DNA of 64,000 nucleotides from Salmonella bongori NCTC 12419 (GTDB lineage Bacteria; Pseudomonadota; Gammaproteobacteria; Enterobacterales; Enterobacteriaceae). How positions within the stretch are numbered: the first letter of the stretch is position 1; every line of letters starts with the position of its first letter. The notes beneath the pieces are model-generated. The model was not told the origin of the DNA, searched no databases, and saw only the letters and a program-made list of their open reading frames with translations. Below are positions 8,739 to 20,594 of this stretch, one piece after another. The stretch is from NCBI RefSeq assembly GCF_000252995.1, contig NC_015761.1:372001-436000 (forward strand). The letters are read 5' to 3'. The position numbers were made by a program, and so were the translations under genes.

Positions 8739-9330
8739 AACTTATCGATTTGTTATAAAAAAGTTTGTCTGGCCAGATAGATTGATTATAAAAATAGATA
8801 AAACGGCTCTCTCCTGAAATAAATCACATTAATTGAAACTTCTGATCTTAATCGGCAGATTTCTGATAGGACGAATAACAATTGATGAGCTCCATCATTT
8901 GCTACTAAAAATCGCACCTGAACATGTCGGGCTCGCTTTCCTTCTTAACAGTACATATAAATCAGGCAGGAGCGCACGGGAATGATATGAGTCTACGCGC
9001 GGTATTTAGGTAAAAATTCCTGACGATGAGAGGCGTAAGTGCGCCTGTGCAACTTATGGTGGTCTCATCATGGACGTTTACCACATCCCGTGCCGGGTGA
9101 AGGCTGGCTTTCAGCAGTATTTTACTCGCGAATTGTCTATTTCCCTGATATGAATCGTATAGCGTTTGTTGGGCATATCGCAGATGAAAGAAATGAGAGC
9201 GTTATACGTGGGAAGACTCGGTAAAAAAGAGCGCAGCCATGGCCGTCCCTTTATGAAAGCCGGGATTAGGTAATACTCTTAGCTAAATTTAGCGTCCTAA
9301 TCAGAGAATCCCACTCCGCTCATGTAGCGT
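8739..9330. other. Non-coding stretch between yeeN and lacI
   Basis: No convincing gene is seen. Open frames here (such as 9039-9224) have no ribosome site, no recognisable family and implausible composition. Short dyads such as TTAGCTAAATTTAGC near 9279 are present but have no T-run. The stretch may hold decayed genes of the inserted segment. Confidence 0.5.
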
Positions 9331-10413
9331 TTATTTGCCTGGTGTTAACCGTGCAACCTGCCGCGCCAGTTGCATGAGCGAGTCGGCGAGCGCTTGTGCA
9401 GATGCGCTCCCGGCTGCGGGGCGCTGCACGGTTTGGCGTTCCACCAGCGTGACCGGCAGCAGCGTGTCAGGCTCGCTTATTTCGCCCCGCGAGAGCTGCA
9501 TAAGCCTGTCGACGCTGCTTTCGCCCAACCGGCGAAAGTCTTGTCGGAGAGTGGTCAGCGGTGGAATGTAGCAGGCGCTGTCTTCGGTATCATCGTAGCC
9601 AATCACCGAGATATCCGCGGCGACCCGCAGACCGAACTCGCTAATCGCACGCATGGCGCCCAATGCCATCTGATCGTTGGCGACAAGTATGGCGCTGGGG
9701 ATCGTACCGCCATTGAGCATTTGCATGGTTTGCTGAAAGCCTGACATCGCGCTCCAGTCGCCTTCCCTCTCAACTAGCGGCTGCAACCGGTACTGCGCCA
9801 GATACTTATGCCACCCGGCATGACGCAGGCGGGCTGATACAGAAGAGTGGGGGCCCGCCAGTAAAGCAATTTGGGTATGACCGTGGTGGACCAGATGCTC
9901 GACGCCTAAACGCGCGCCGTCATCGTGGGAAAAAATGATACGATTCACCGGCGTCTGGTCAGAGACGTCAAGAAATAGCGCCGGCACCGCGCCGCAGGAG
10001 GCCGCTACGGTGACGGCATCAACTTCATCCAGCGGAAAGTTAATAATCAACCCCGTTACGCGCTGAGCGAGCAGGTTGTGTATTGCCGCTTTACAGGCCT
10101 CGACCCCTGTCTGTTCAACCATAGCAATCACCACGCTGGCTGTGGACTGGTCGGCGCGGGATTTGATGGCAGCGACAATCTGTGAGGGGGCATGTAGCGC
10201 CAGATTGCTGGTGGCGACGCCAATCAGCGGCGATTGCTTTCCAGCCAACTGTTGCGCGACGCGGTTGGGGATGTAATTCAGCGCTGCCATTGCCGTTTCG
10301 ACTTTCTCGCGTGTTTTGGCCGAAACGTGGCTGGCCTGGTTTACGACGCGTGAGACGGTCTGATAAGAGACGCCTGCATGGGCTGCGACATCGTAGAGCG
10401 TTACCGGTTTCAC
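9331..10413 (-). CDS. lacI: Lactose operon repressor
   Basis: LacI binds lac operators as a tetramer and is released by allolactose. The N-terminal helix-turn-helix DVAAHAGVSYQTVSRVVNQASHVS keeps the YQ residues that read the lac operator, followed by hinge segment NYIPNRVAQQLAGK, the sugar-binding core, and a C-terminal leucine-rich tetramerisation helix (ALADSLMQLARQVARL). The GTG at 10413 was chosen over the in-frame ATG at 10419: AGGGG directly abuts the ATG but stands six bases from the GTG, and the GTG gives 360 residues, the E. coli length and start type. The gene is intact. It is on the same strand as lacZ but about 1.95 kb from it. Its own promoter is preserved upstream. Confidence 0.97.
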   Translation of the reverse strand: MKPVTLYDVAAHAGVSYQTVSRVVNQASHVSAKTREKVETAMAALNYIPNRVAQQLAGKQSPLIGVATSNLALHAPSQIVAAIKSRADQSTASVVIAMVEQTGVEACKAAIHNLLAQRVTGLIINFPLDEVDAVTVAASCGAVPALFLDVSDQTPVNRIIFSHDDGARLGVEHLVHHGHTQIALLAGPHSSVSARLRHAGWHKYLAQYRLQPLVEREGDWSAMSGFQQTMQMLNGGTIPSAILVANDQMALGAMRAISEFGLRVAADISVIGYDDTEDSACYIPPLTTLRQDFRRLGESSVDRLMQLSRGEISEPDTLLPVTLVERQTVQRPAAGSASAQALADSLMQLARQVARLTPGK

Positions 10414-10447
10414 ATTCATCCCCTGATTCCAACGTTATCCGGTCGCT

Positions 10448-10476
10448 ATGATGCCACACCGTGAAAGGTTTTTCGC
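10448..10476 (-). promoter_or_regulatory. lacI promoter (-35 GCGAAA, -10 CATCAT)
   Basis: On the minus strand GCGAAA (10471-10476) and CATCAT (10448-10453) are 17 bp apart, within a stretch very like the E. coli lacI promoter (GCGCAA/CATGAT). The weak -35 fits the low repressor level typical of lacI. Confidence 0.8.
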
Positions 10477-10568
10477 CATTGCGCTGTGGTACGGTTTACC
10501 ATTTACGACGCTATATTATGGTGTTTACTTCCTTCTCCAGCCAGGAAATCAATATCAGGAGTCATCAT

Positions 10569-11504
10569 ATGCCGCAGAATAATCCATTAAGCGCCCTACT
10601 CGAAAAGCATGACTTTCTGTTGCTGGATGGCGCGATGGCGACGGAGCTGGAAGCGCGGGGCTGCGATCTCAGCGATAGCCTGTGGTCCGCGAAAGTACTA
10701 CTTGAGAAACCGGCGTTGATTCGTGATGTCCATCTGGACTATTTTCGGGCCGGGGCGCAGTGTGTGATTACCGCCAGCTATCAGGCGACTCCGGATGGGT
10801 TAGCGGCGCGCGGTCTGAGTAAGGCGCAGGCAACATCGCTGATTGGCAAGAGCGTGGAGCTAGCACGCAAGGCGCGCGAAGCGTATCTGGCGGAAAACCC
10901 ACAGGCGGGCACTTTGCTGATCGCCGGATCGATCGGACCTTATGGCGCATTTCTTGCCGACGGGTCGGAGTACCGTGGCGATTATGCGCGTACGCCGGAA
11001 CAATTTCAGGCGTTTCACCGCCCGCGCGTGGAGGCGCTACTGGATGCCGGGGCCGATCTGCTGGCCTGTGAAACGTTGCCGAATTTCGTGGAGATTCAGG
11101 CGCTGGCAGAACTGTTAACCGCGTACCCGCGCGCCAGGGCGTGGTTCTCGTTCACCCTGCGTGACAGCAAACATCTGAGCGATGGTACACCGTTGCTGGA
11201 GGTGACGGCGTGTCTGAACCATTATCCCCAGGTGGTTGCCATTGGCATTAACTGTATCGCACTGGAAAACGCCACCGCTGCGTTACAGCATTTATACGGC
11301 TTAACAACGCTGCCGCTGGTAGTTTATCCTAATTCTGGCGAGCAGTATGACGTGGCCAGTAAAGTCTGGCGCCACCACGGCGAGACTTGCGCACGGTTGG
11401 CGGATCATTTGCCGCAGTGGTGGGCTGCGGGCGCACGCTTAATGGGTGGATGCTGTCGAACGACACCTGCGGACATTGCCGGGTTAAAAGCACAACGCCA
11501 GTAG
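10569..11504 (+). CDS. mmuM: Homocysteine S-methyltransferase
   Basis: MmuM makes methionine from homocysteine using S-methylmethionine (or S-adenosylmethionine) as methyl donor. The 311-residue protein has the family layout: LLDGAMATELEARG at the N-terminus, GINCIALEN with the first zinc-binding cysteine near residue 225, and the C-terminal GGCCRTTPADI with the paired cysteines. The start at 10569 was chosen because it gives the E. coli-like N-terminus MPQNNPLSALL and has AGGAG (10557-10561) seven bases upstream; an upstream in-frame ATG at 10461 would overlap the lacI promoter. The usual partner permease gene mmuP is absent, so the methyl donor must enter by another route. It is divergent from lacI and converges on hemB. 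Confidence 0.94.
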   Translation: MPQNNPLSALLEKHDFLLLDGAMATELEARGCDLSDSLWSAKVLLEKPALIRDVHLDYFRAGAQCVITASYQATPDGLAARGLSKAQATSLIGKSVELARKAREAYLAENPQAGTLLIAGSIGPYGAFLADGSEYRGDYARTPEQFQAFHRPRVEALLDAGADLLACETLPNFVEIQALAELLTAYPRARAWFSFTLRDSKHLSDGTPLLEVTACLNHYPQVVAIGINCIALENATAALQHLYGLTTLPLVVYPNSGEQYDVASKVWRHHGETCARLADHLPQWWAAGARLMGGCCRTTPADIAGLKAQRQ

Positions 11505-11537
11505 GCCCGACAAGAGGTTTGTTACCGGGGGAGAGTG

Positions 11538-11563
11538 TGCCGGATAGCGCACGCCATCCGGCA
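11538..11563. repeat. REP sequence between mmuM and hemB
   Basis: GCCGGAT (11539-11545) and ATCCGGC (11556-11562) form the stem of a typical REP unit lying between two convergent genes. Confidence 0.75.
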
Positions 11564-11576
11564 AAAGAAGGAGTAA

Positions 11577-12551
<975 letters not shown>

Positions 12552-13054
12552 GGTTTGCCTGATGTTTGTGGAATTGAAGGTGCCAGTATACCTGAATTCG
12601 GCCGGGAATGTTTTACGAAAACTGTCCTTAACGCACCGCCAGCGCCGGGAGAAAATGCCACCGTTTTATATACCCGGAATTAATATTTTAAGGTATGAAG
12701 TATTTTTCGGAGAAATTAATTTGGCGTTGCTTTTAGTTTTATTTAATTTATTTTTAAGTATTATCAGCTCTGGCTATTATTTGTATTCATTTTGTGTTTC
12801 TGTTAAATATATTATTTTTATATGTGTTTTGCTTTTGGTTTTTCTGGCAACAAATTGAAGTTCAAGGTGTTTTAACGACTTTTGTCTATTTTGTGAAGTG
12901 TGTTTTATTCACGTCCGGATCCGGACAGTGGGTAAAGAATAATTGAACCTTTTAGCGATGCCGCCGCATAATCGTCCTCGCTAAACATATATATGTTTTC
13001 ATGCATTGATAATTGATGGATCAACGATATTACGTCCCTGAGGAGGGATGACAA
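12552..13054. other. A+T-rich intergenic region between hemB and the autotransporter gene
   Basis: This 503-bp region must contain the divergent promoters of hemB and the autotransporter gene. It is strongly A+T-rich from about 12670 to 12900, a composition that often binds H-NS. A perfect 14-bp palindrome GTCCGGATCCGGAC lies at 12913-12926. No transcription factor is confidently assigned to it. A very small possible coding frame is listed separately. Confidence 0.6.
12721..12858 (+). CDS. Possible small hydrophobic protein (45 residues)
   Basis: A TTG at 12721 has GGAG eight bases upstream and opens a 45-codon frame ending at a TGA. The product would be almost entirely hydrophobic, with two possible membrane segments (LALLLVLFNLFLSIISSGYY and VKYIIFICVLLLVFL) and no charged residue except one lysine. 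A+T-rich DNA readily gives such frames by chance, so this is only a candidate. Confidence 0.2.
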   Translation: MALLLVLFNLFLSIISSGYYLYSFCVSVKYIIFICVLLLVFLATN

Positions 13055-15958
<2,904 letters not shown>

Positions 15959-15998
15959 TTATTTTCTCTCAGGAGAAATAAAGGTAATTTAAACGGGA

Positions 15999-16026
15999 AA
16001 TGCCCGTCAAGGATTTGACGGGCATT
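15999..16026 (+). terminator. Stem-loop between the autotransporter gene and iprA
   Basis: AATGCCCGTCAA (15999-16010) pairs perfectly with TTGACGGGCATT (16015-16026) around a GGAT tetraloop. There is no T-run after it, so it may be a weak terminator, an attenuator or an RNA processing and stability element controlling iprA. Confidence 0.55.
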
Positions 16027-16042
16027 ATTGCAAGGAATGCAT

Positions 16043-16666
16043 ATGTTATCTTTAAGTAAACCTCTGCAGGAATTTAGCATACTTGATAAATACCTTTCTA
16101 AGCAGGGGGCTCGTTTCGAGTTTGTTAATGATAAAGAAATTATCTGTTCGTCTGAAGAGAGTAACACCCATACTTTTGTTATTTTAGACGGTGTGGTTTC
16201 GTTGATCCGTGGAGATAAGGTTCTTATCGGTATTGTGCAGGCTCCCTTTATTTTTGGCCTGGCTGATGGGCTGGCAAAAAAAGAGTCACAATATAAATTA
16301 ATTGCGGAAAGTGGCTGCATTGGCTATCGCCTTGCGTCGTCACAAACCCTCTCCATCATTGAACAACATCAGCTGTGGCGTGAAGCCTTTTGTTGGCTGG
16401 CATGGAAAAATCAGGTCCTGGAACTTCGTGACAGGCAACTTATTGGCAATAATTCTTACGACCAAATTCGGGCCACGTTAATAACAATGATTGAATGGGA
16501 TGAAGAACTTCGTTCTCGTATTGGTGTCATGAATTATATTCATCAACGAACGCGTGTATCACGATCGGTAGTGGCAGAAGTTCTCGCGGCCCTGCGTAAG
16601 GGAAATTATATTGAAATGAACAAAGGCAAACTGGTCAGTATTAACCGTTTGCCCTCTGAATATTAA
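16043..16666 (+). CDS. iprA: Inhibitor of hydrogen peroxide resistance, Crp-like regulator (YaiV)
   Basis: The 207-residue protein matches E. coli/Salmonella YaiV, known in Salmonella as IprA, a negative modulator of peroxide resistance. The N-terminal half resembles a cyclic-nucleotide-binding beta-roll (VILDGVVSLIRGDKVLIGIVQAP) without the canonical cAMP contacts. The C-terminal half holds a winged-helix segment (MNYIHQRTRVSRSVVAEVLAALRKGNYIEMNKGKLVSI). In-frame ATGs at 16028 and 16037 were passed over; 16043 gives the family N-terminus MLSLSKPLQEF, with AAGGAA at 16031-16036. The gene lies 84 bp after the autotransporter gene on the same strand, behind a perfect hairpin, and converges on ampH. 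Confidence 0.92.
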   Translation: MLSLSKPLQEFSILDKYLSKQGARFEFVNDKEIICSSEESNTHTFVILDGVVSLIRGDKVLIGIVQAPFIFGLADGLAKKESQYKLIAESGCIGYRLASSQTLSIIEQHQLWREAFCWLAWKNQVLELRDRQLIGNNSYDQIRATLITMIEWDEELRSRIGVMNYIHQRTRVSRSVVAEVLAALRKGNYIEMNKGKLVSINRLPSEY

Positions 16667-16708
16667 AAAGTAGTGCGCCTCGTTTGGTATACGATGAGCG
16701 ACGATAAC

Positions 16709-17866
16709 TCAGGACGTGGGAATAGCTATCGGTTTATTACCGTTTAACTCGCTAACCAGATCGTTAATACCGTCACTCATATTAGTAAATCGCGTGAGGG
16801 GAGAACGAGTGACGACGACAAAGGCACCAATATTATATTGCGGGATCATCGCCATATAGGTAATAAAACCACCACCGCCTCCTGTTTTCTGGATAATGCC
16901 TGGACGTCCATCTTTAGGTGCCATATAGACCCAGCCCAGACCGAGCGCGTCTGCTTTACCCGGTACGTCCATCCCGACCATTTTTTTTAGTTGTGCGCGT
17001 TGATAAATTAGTGTTTGCATTCGATCGGCCTGTCGGCTGCGATGATTGAAATCCGACGACAGATACTGTTGCATCCAGCGCATCATATCTCCCGGCGTAG
17101 AGTAGACGCCGCCGCTGCCGATGGCAGCCAGAGTATTATTACAGGGGCTGGCGCCTTTCTCCGCCACCATCAGGCGCTTACACTGATCGGGAGACGGAGT
17201 AAACGTGGTGTCTTTCATTCCCAGCGGACGGGTAATATTCTCTTCAAACAGTTGCGTATAAGGCCTGCCGGATGCGGTCGACAGCGCGTCGGCTAACAGG
17301 TCGAACGCCAGATTGGAATAGGCCGCCTGCGAGCCAGGCGCCACTTTTAAGGTTGCAGTAGAGATCCAGCTCCAGCGCTGTTCACGAGTGGGCCAGACAA
17401 ATACCGGGCGATGTGGCGCTCCGCCGGGTTGCTCTCGCGGTAGTGCGCTGGTATGGGTGGCTAAATTGACCAGTGTAATTGGTGTACCTTTATACGTCGG
17501 GACATGTGCGCCGGGGGGCGCATATTTGCTGAGAGGATCGTTTAATTTTACCGTGCCTTGATCGAGCAGTTTCACCAACATCTCGCTGGTCATCAACTTG
17601 GTGAGAGAGGCGATACGAATGACTGAATCAAGCTGTGGACGAACATTATTACCTGGCCGGGTTTCACCGAAACTACGAAACACACGTTGATTGCCGTCGA
17701 TCACCACCAGAGCCATACCTGTGGCACCGCTGCCATAAAAGATATGCTCGGCGTAGCGATCAACAATGTCAGAGGCAAAAACGGGATCGGCAATCGGCTG
17801 AGCCGCCTGGACAGAAGTACATGACGCCGTTAACAGCGTGGCAGTAAAAAGCAGACTACGTTTCAA
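16709..17866 (-). CDS. ampH: Penicillin-binding protein AmpH (DD-carboxypeptidase/endopeptidase)
   Basis: AmpH is a periplasmic class C beta-lactamase-like enzyme that trims peptidoglycan peptides and supports normal cell shape. The 385-residue protein has an N-terminal signal segment (KRSLLFTATLLTASCTSVQA). The serine-lysine motif SLTK lies at residues 87-90, a YSN motif (YSNLAFDLL) near residue 200, and a KTGGGGGF motif near 340. The length equals that of E. coli AmpH. It is transcribed towards iprA and away from sbmA, the same arrangement as in E. coli. Confidence 0.96.
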   Translation of the reverse strand: MKRSLLFTATLLTASCTSVQAAQPIADPVFASDIVDRYAEHIFYGSGATGMALVVIDGNQRVFRSFGETRPGNNVRPQLDSVIRIASLTKLMTSEMLVKLLDQGTVKLNDPLSKYAPPGAHVPTYKGTPITLVNLATHTSALPREQPGGAPHRPVFVWPTREQRWSWISTATLKVAPGSQAAYSNLAFDLLADALSTASGRPYTQLFEENITRPLGMKDTTFTPSPDQCKRLMVAEKGASPCNNTLAAIGSGGVYSTPGDMMRWMQQYLSSDFNHRSRQADRMQTLIYQRAQLKKMVGMDVPGKADALGLGWVYMAPKDGRPGIIQKTGGGGGFITYMAMIPQYNIGAFVVVTRSPLTRFTNMSDGINDLVSELNGNKPIAIPTS

Positions 17867-18225
17867 CGGTAATGTCCATAAATGAAATAACGGTAGTTAT
17901 GCGTATTTATACTACCCGGCGGCACATTGCAAAGTGTTAAAGAGAAAAAAGTTACTGAGAAAACGTAACGGCGAGTAAAACGTAACGTTTGGCATGAAGG
18001 ATAATGTTTACTTTTGTGATATAGCGCATGTGATAATCTGATAGCGTCAGCCTATCCGCCCGGTATGAAACTCGTCGAAACAATTCTGTTGGGCTGACAT
18101 GCGAACTAACCGCCGCAACGTAGGTCACAATGCCTGGTTTAGCCCTTTCATTTTCCTGGGCATGGCTTGATATTGCAGTTGTCACAGCCGCCGTCATAAA
18201 GATAAGAAGTTAGCAGGAGTGCATA
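17867..18225. other. Divergent promoter region of ampH and sbmA
   Basis: This 359-bp space must hold both promoters. sbmA is reported to be a sigma-E target in E. coli, but no sigma-E promoter could be assigned by eye. An 81-codon frame on the minus strand (17952-18197) has no ribosome site and no recognisable product. A short frame directly before sbmA is listed separately. Confidence 0.5.
18130..18213 (+). CDS. Possible 27-residue leader ORF ahead of sbmA
   Basis: An ATG at 18130 (preceded by TAGGTCACA) opens 27 codons ending at TAG 12 bases before sbmA. The peptide begins PGLALSFSWAWLDIAVVTA and ends in a short basic tail (VIKIRS), so it could be a one-pass membrane peptide or a translated leader coupled to sbmA. 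The ribosome site is weak, and no known small protein is recognised. Confidence 0.25.
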   Translation: MPGLALSFSWAWLDIAVVTAAVIKIRS

Positions 18226-19446
18226 ATGTTTAAATCTTTTTTCCCAAAGCCAGGGCCGTTTTTCATTTCGGCGTTTGTTTGGGCGCTGGTCGCTGTCATT
18301 TTCTGGCAGGTGGGAGGGGGAGCGTGGGTTGCGCGGCTTGTCGGTGCGTCCGATAAGATCCCCATCAGCGCAGCACGATTCTGGTCGCTGGACTATCTGA
18401 TTTTTTATGCTTATTACCTGATTTGTGTCGGTTTATTCGCAACGTTCTGGTTCATCTATAGCCCGCACCGTTGGCAGTACTGGTCGATACTTGGCACCTC
18501 GCTCATTATTTTTGTCACCTGGTTTTTGGTGGAGGTTGGCGTCGCGGTTAACGCCTGGTACGCACCATTCTATGATTTGATCCAGACCGCGCTCAGCTCG
18601 CCGCATAAGGTGACTATTGGTCAATTCTATTATGAGGTGGGCGTTTTTCTCGGTATTGCGCTTATCGCGGTGGTGATCGGCGTGTTAAATAATTTCTTTG
18701 TCAGTCACTATGTCTTTCGCTGGCGTACCGCAATGAACGAGCACTATATGGCGCACTGGCAGTATTTACGCCATATCGAAGGGGCTGCCCAGCGTGTGCA
18801 GGAAGATACCATGCGTTTTGCCTCTACGCTTGAGGATATGGGCGTGAGTTTTATCAATGCCATTATGACACTCATCGCCTTTTTGCCTGTATTGGTTACC
18901 CTGTCAGCGCATGTGCCGGATTTACCCGTTGTGGGACACATCCCTTATGGTCTGGTTATTGCCGCTATTGTCTGGTCATTAATGGGAACGGGTCTGCTGG
19001 CGGTCGTCGGGATTAAATTGCCGGGGCTGGAATTTAAAAACCAGCGCGTAGAAGCAGCCTATCGTAAGGAACTGGTTTACGGTGAAGATGACGCCAGCCG
19101 CGCCACGCCGCCAACTGTGCGTGAACTGTTTAGCGCGGTGCGCCGTAACTATTTCCGTCTCTATTTTCACTATATGTACTTCAACATTGCACGTATTCTC
19201 TATCTGCAGGTTGATAACGTTTTCGGTTTGTTCCTGCTGTTTCCTTCCATTGTTGCCGGTACGATTACACTGGGTCTGATGACGCAAATCACTAACGTGT
19301 TTGGCCAGGTGCGTGGTTCATTCCAGTATCTGATTAACTCCTGGACAACACTGGTGGAACTGATGTCCATTTATAAGCGTTTGCGTAGTTTTGAGCGCCA
19401 GCTGGATGGACAGCCGGCTCAGGAAGTGACTCACTCTTTTAGCTAA
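18226..19446 (+). CDS. sbmA: Peptide antibiotic transporter SbmA
   Basis: SbmA is an inner-membrane, proton-driven importer of microcin B17, microcin J25, bleomycin and proline-rich antimicrobial peptides. The 406-residue product has the usual length. Several transmembrane segments are visible, for example FFISAFVWALVAVIFWQVGG, ILGTSLIIFVTWFLVEVGV and FLGIALIAVVIGVL. The region AMNEHYMAHWQYLRHIEGAAQRVQEDTMRF is the conserved coupling segment shared with ABC-type BacA/SbmA transporters, but no ATP-binding domain is present. A GCAGGAG site lies before the ATG. yaiW starts 14 bases downstream, so the two form an operon, as in E. coli. Confidence 0.97.
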   Translation: MFKSFFPKPGPFFISAFVWALVAVIFWQVGGGAWVARLVGASDKIPISAARFWSLDYLIFYAYYLICVGLFATFWFIYSPHRWQYWSILGTSLIIFVTWFLVEVGVAVNAWYAPFYDLIQTALSSPHKVTIGQFYYEVGVFLGIALIAVVIGVLNNFFVSHYVFRWRTAMNEHYMAHWQYLRHIEGAAQRVQEDTMRFASTLEDMGVSFINAIMTLIAFLPVLVTLSAHVPDLPVVGHIPYGLVIAAIVWSLMGTGLLAVVGIKLPGLEFKNQRVEAAYRKELVYGEDDASRATPPTVRELFSAVRRNYFRLYFHYMYFNIARILYLQVDNVFGLFLLFPSIVAGTITLGLMTQITNVFGQVRGSFQYLINSWTTLVELMSIYKRLRSFERQLDGQPAQEVTHSFS

Positions 19447-19460
19447 CAGAAGGAAACGTT

Positions 19461-20555
19461 ATGCCGGCGGCGTCCCGTCTTTATCCAGTGTCTTTTTTGG
19501 CAGTCGCACTACTGGCTGGCTGTAGTAGTCAATCCCGGCAGCCAGTGAATCAGGGCGAGAAGCCTGTCGACGTTGCAAGCATAGTACGCCAGAAAATGCC
19601 AGCCAGCGTTAAAGACCGGGACGCCTGGGCGAAAGATATCGCCACAACGTTTAAGAGCCAGGGGCTGGCACCGACGGTAGAAAATGTCTGTTCGGTGCTG
19701 GCGGTTGCGCAGCAGGAATCTGGTTATCAGGCAGATCCCGTCGTACCGGGGCTGAATAAAATAGCCTGGCAGGAAATTGATCGCCGCGCTGAACGGCTGC
19801 ATATCCCACGGTTTGTTGTGCATACCGCGCTGAAAATGAATTCCCCCACCGGGAAAAGTTATAGCGAACGACTGGATACAGTAAGAACCGAAAAACAGCT
19901 TAGCGCCATTTTTGACGATTTTATCAATATGGTTCCTATGGGACAGACTCTGTTTGGCTCTTACAACCCGGTACATACCGGCGGCCCTATGCAGGTCAGT
20001 ATCGCCTTCGCTGAACAGCACGCTAAAGGCTATCCGTGGAAAATGGCGGGTACGGTACGTCAGGAGGTCTTTACACGCCGTGGCGGGCTGTGGTTTGGGA
20101 CATATCATTTACTCAATTATCCGGCGAATTACAGCGCGCCGATTTTCCGCTTCGCCGACTTCAATGCCGGGTGGTATGCCAGTCGTAATGCAGCGTTCCA
20201 GAATGCCGTCAGTAAAGCCAGTGGTGTAAAACTGGCGCTGGATGGCGATCTGATTCGTTACGACAGCAAAGCGCCCGGCAAAACGGAGTTAGCCACGCGC
20301 AAACTGGCTGCACAGTTGGGAATGAATGAACGCGAGATCCGCCGCCAACTGGAGAAAGGCGATAGTCTGGATTTCGAAAAAACAGCGCTCTACAGGGACG
20401 TCTATAAGCTGGCTGACGCCAAAACGGGCAGGACATTGCCGCGTGAAATACTGCCCGGCATTCAACTGGAAAGCCCGAAGATTACACGTAAGCTGACAAC
20501 GGCCTGGTTTGCTAAACGGGTTGATGAACGACGGGCCCGGTGTATGGGGCGATAG
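19461..20555 (+). CDS. yaiW: Surface-exposed outer-membrane lipoprotein YaiW (DUF1615)
   Basis: YaiW is a DUF1615 lipoprotein linked in E. coli to uptake of the proline-rich peptide Bac7 together with SbmA. The 364-residue product starts with a lipoprotein signal whose lipobox LLAGC places the acylated cysteine at residue 21. The residue after it is Ser, consistent with outer-membrane sorting. The region QQESGYQADP..GLNKIAWQEI and the segment MVPMGQTLFGSYNPVHTGGPMQVS are typical of the family and hint at a lysozyme-like fold. It follows sbmA by 14 bases with an AAGGAAAC ribosome site. Confidence 0.95.
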   Translation: MPAASRLYPVSFLAVALLAGCSSQSRQPVNQGEKPVDVASIVRQKMPASVKDRDAWAKDIATTFKSQGLAPTVENVCSVLAVAQQESGYQADPVVPGLNKIAWQEIDRRAERLHIPRFVVHTALKMNSPTGKSYSERLDTVRTEKQLSAIFDDFINMVPMGQTLFGSYNPVHTGGPMQVSIAFAEQHAKGYPWKMAGTVRQEVFTRRGGLWFGTYHLLNYPANYSAPIFRFADFNAGWYASRNAAFQNAVSKASGVKLALDGDLIRYDSKAPGKTELATRKLAAQLGMNEREIRRQLEKGDSLDFEKTALYRDVYKLADAKTGRTLPREILPGIQLESPKITRKLTTAWFAKRVDERRARCMGR

Positions 20556-20594
20556 AGGACGCGCCGAAGGGGAGCCTCTTCAGCGCGCTCACGT

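Larger units (their letters stand above)
7500..9326. other. Insert-like segment separating lacI from the lac control region
   Basis: E. coli has about 120 bp between lacI and lacZ; here there are 1951 bp. The CRP site, promoter and O1 remain next to lacZ, and the right half of an O3-like sequence (ACGCAATAATTAATG on the minus strand) remains up to about 7499. From about 7500 the similarity to the lac region stops, and it resumes at the lacI stop codon. The tetranucleotide GCGT occurs at both edges (7496-7499 and 9327-9330) and could be a target duplication or chance. The segment holds a possible gene remnant, a YeeN-type gene with its own promoter and terminator, and non-coding DNA. It looks richer in A+T than the flanking genes. 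No transposase, integrase or long terminal repeat was seen, so the mechanism of entry is unknown. Confidence 0.6.

Noticed and set aside
9039..9224. 61-codon plus-strand frame between yeeN and lacI
   Set aside because: No ribosome site, no recognisable family, odd composition and no neighbours that suggest a role; likely chance or decayed DNA.
17952..18197. 81-codon minus-strand frame between ampH and sbmA
   Set aside because: No ribosome site and no family likeness; it covers the divergent promoter region.
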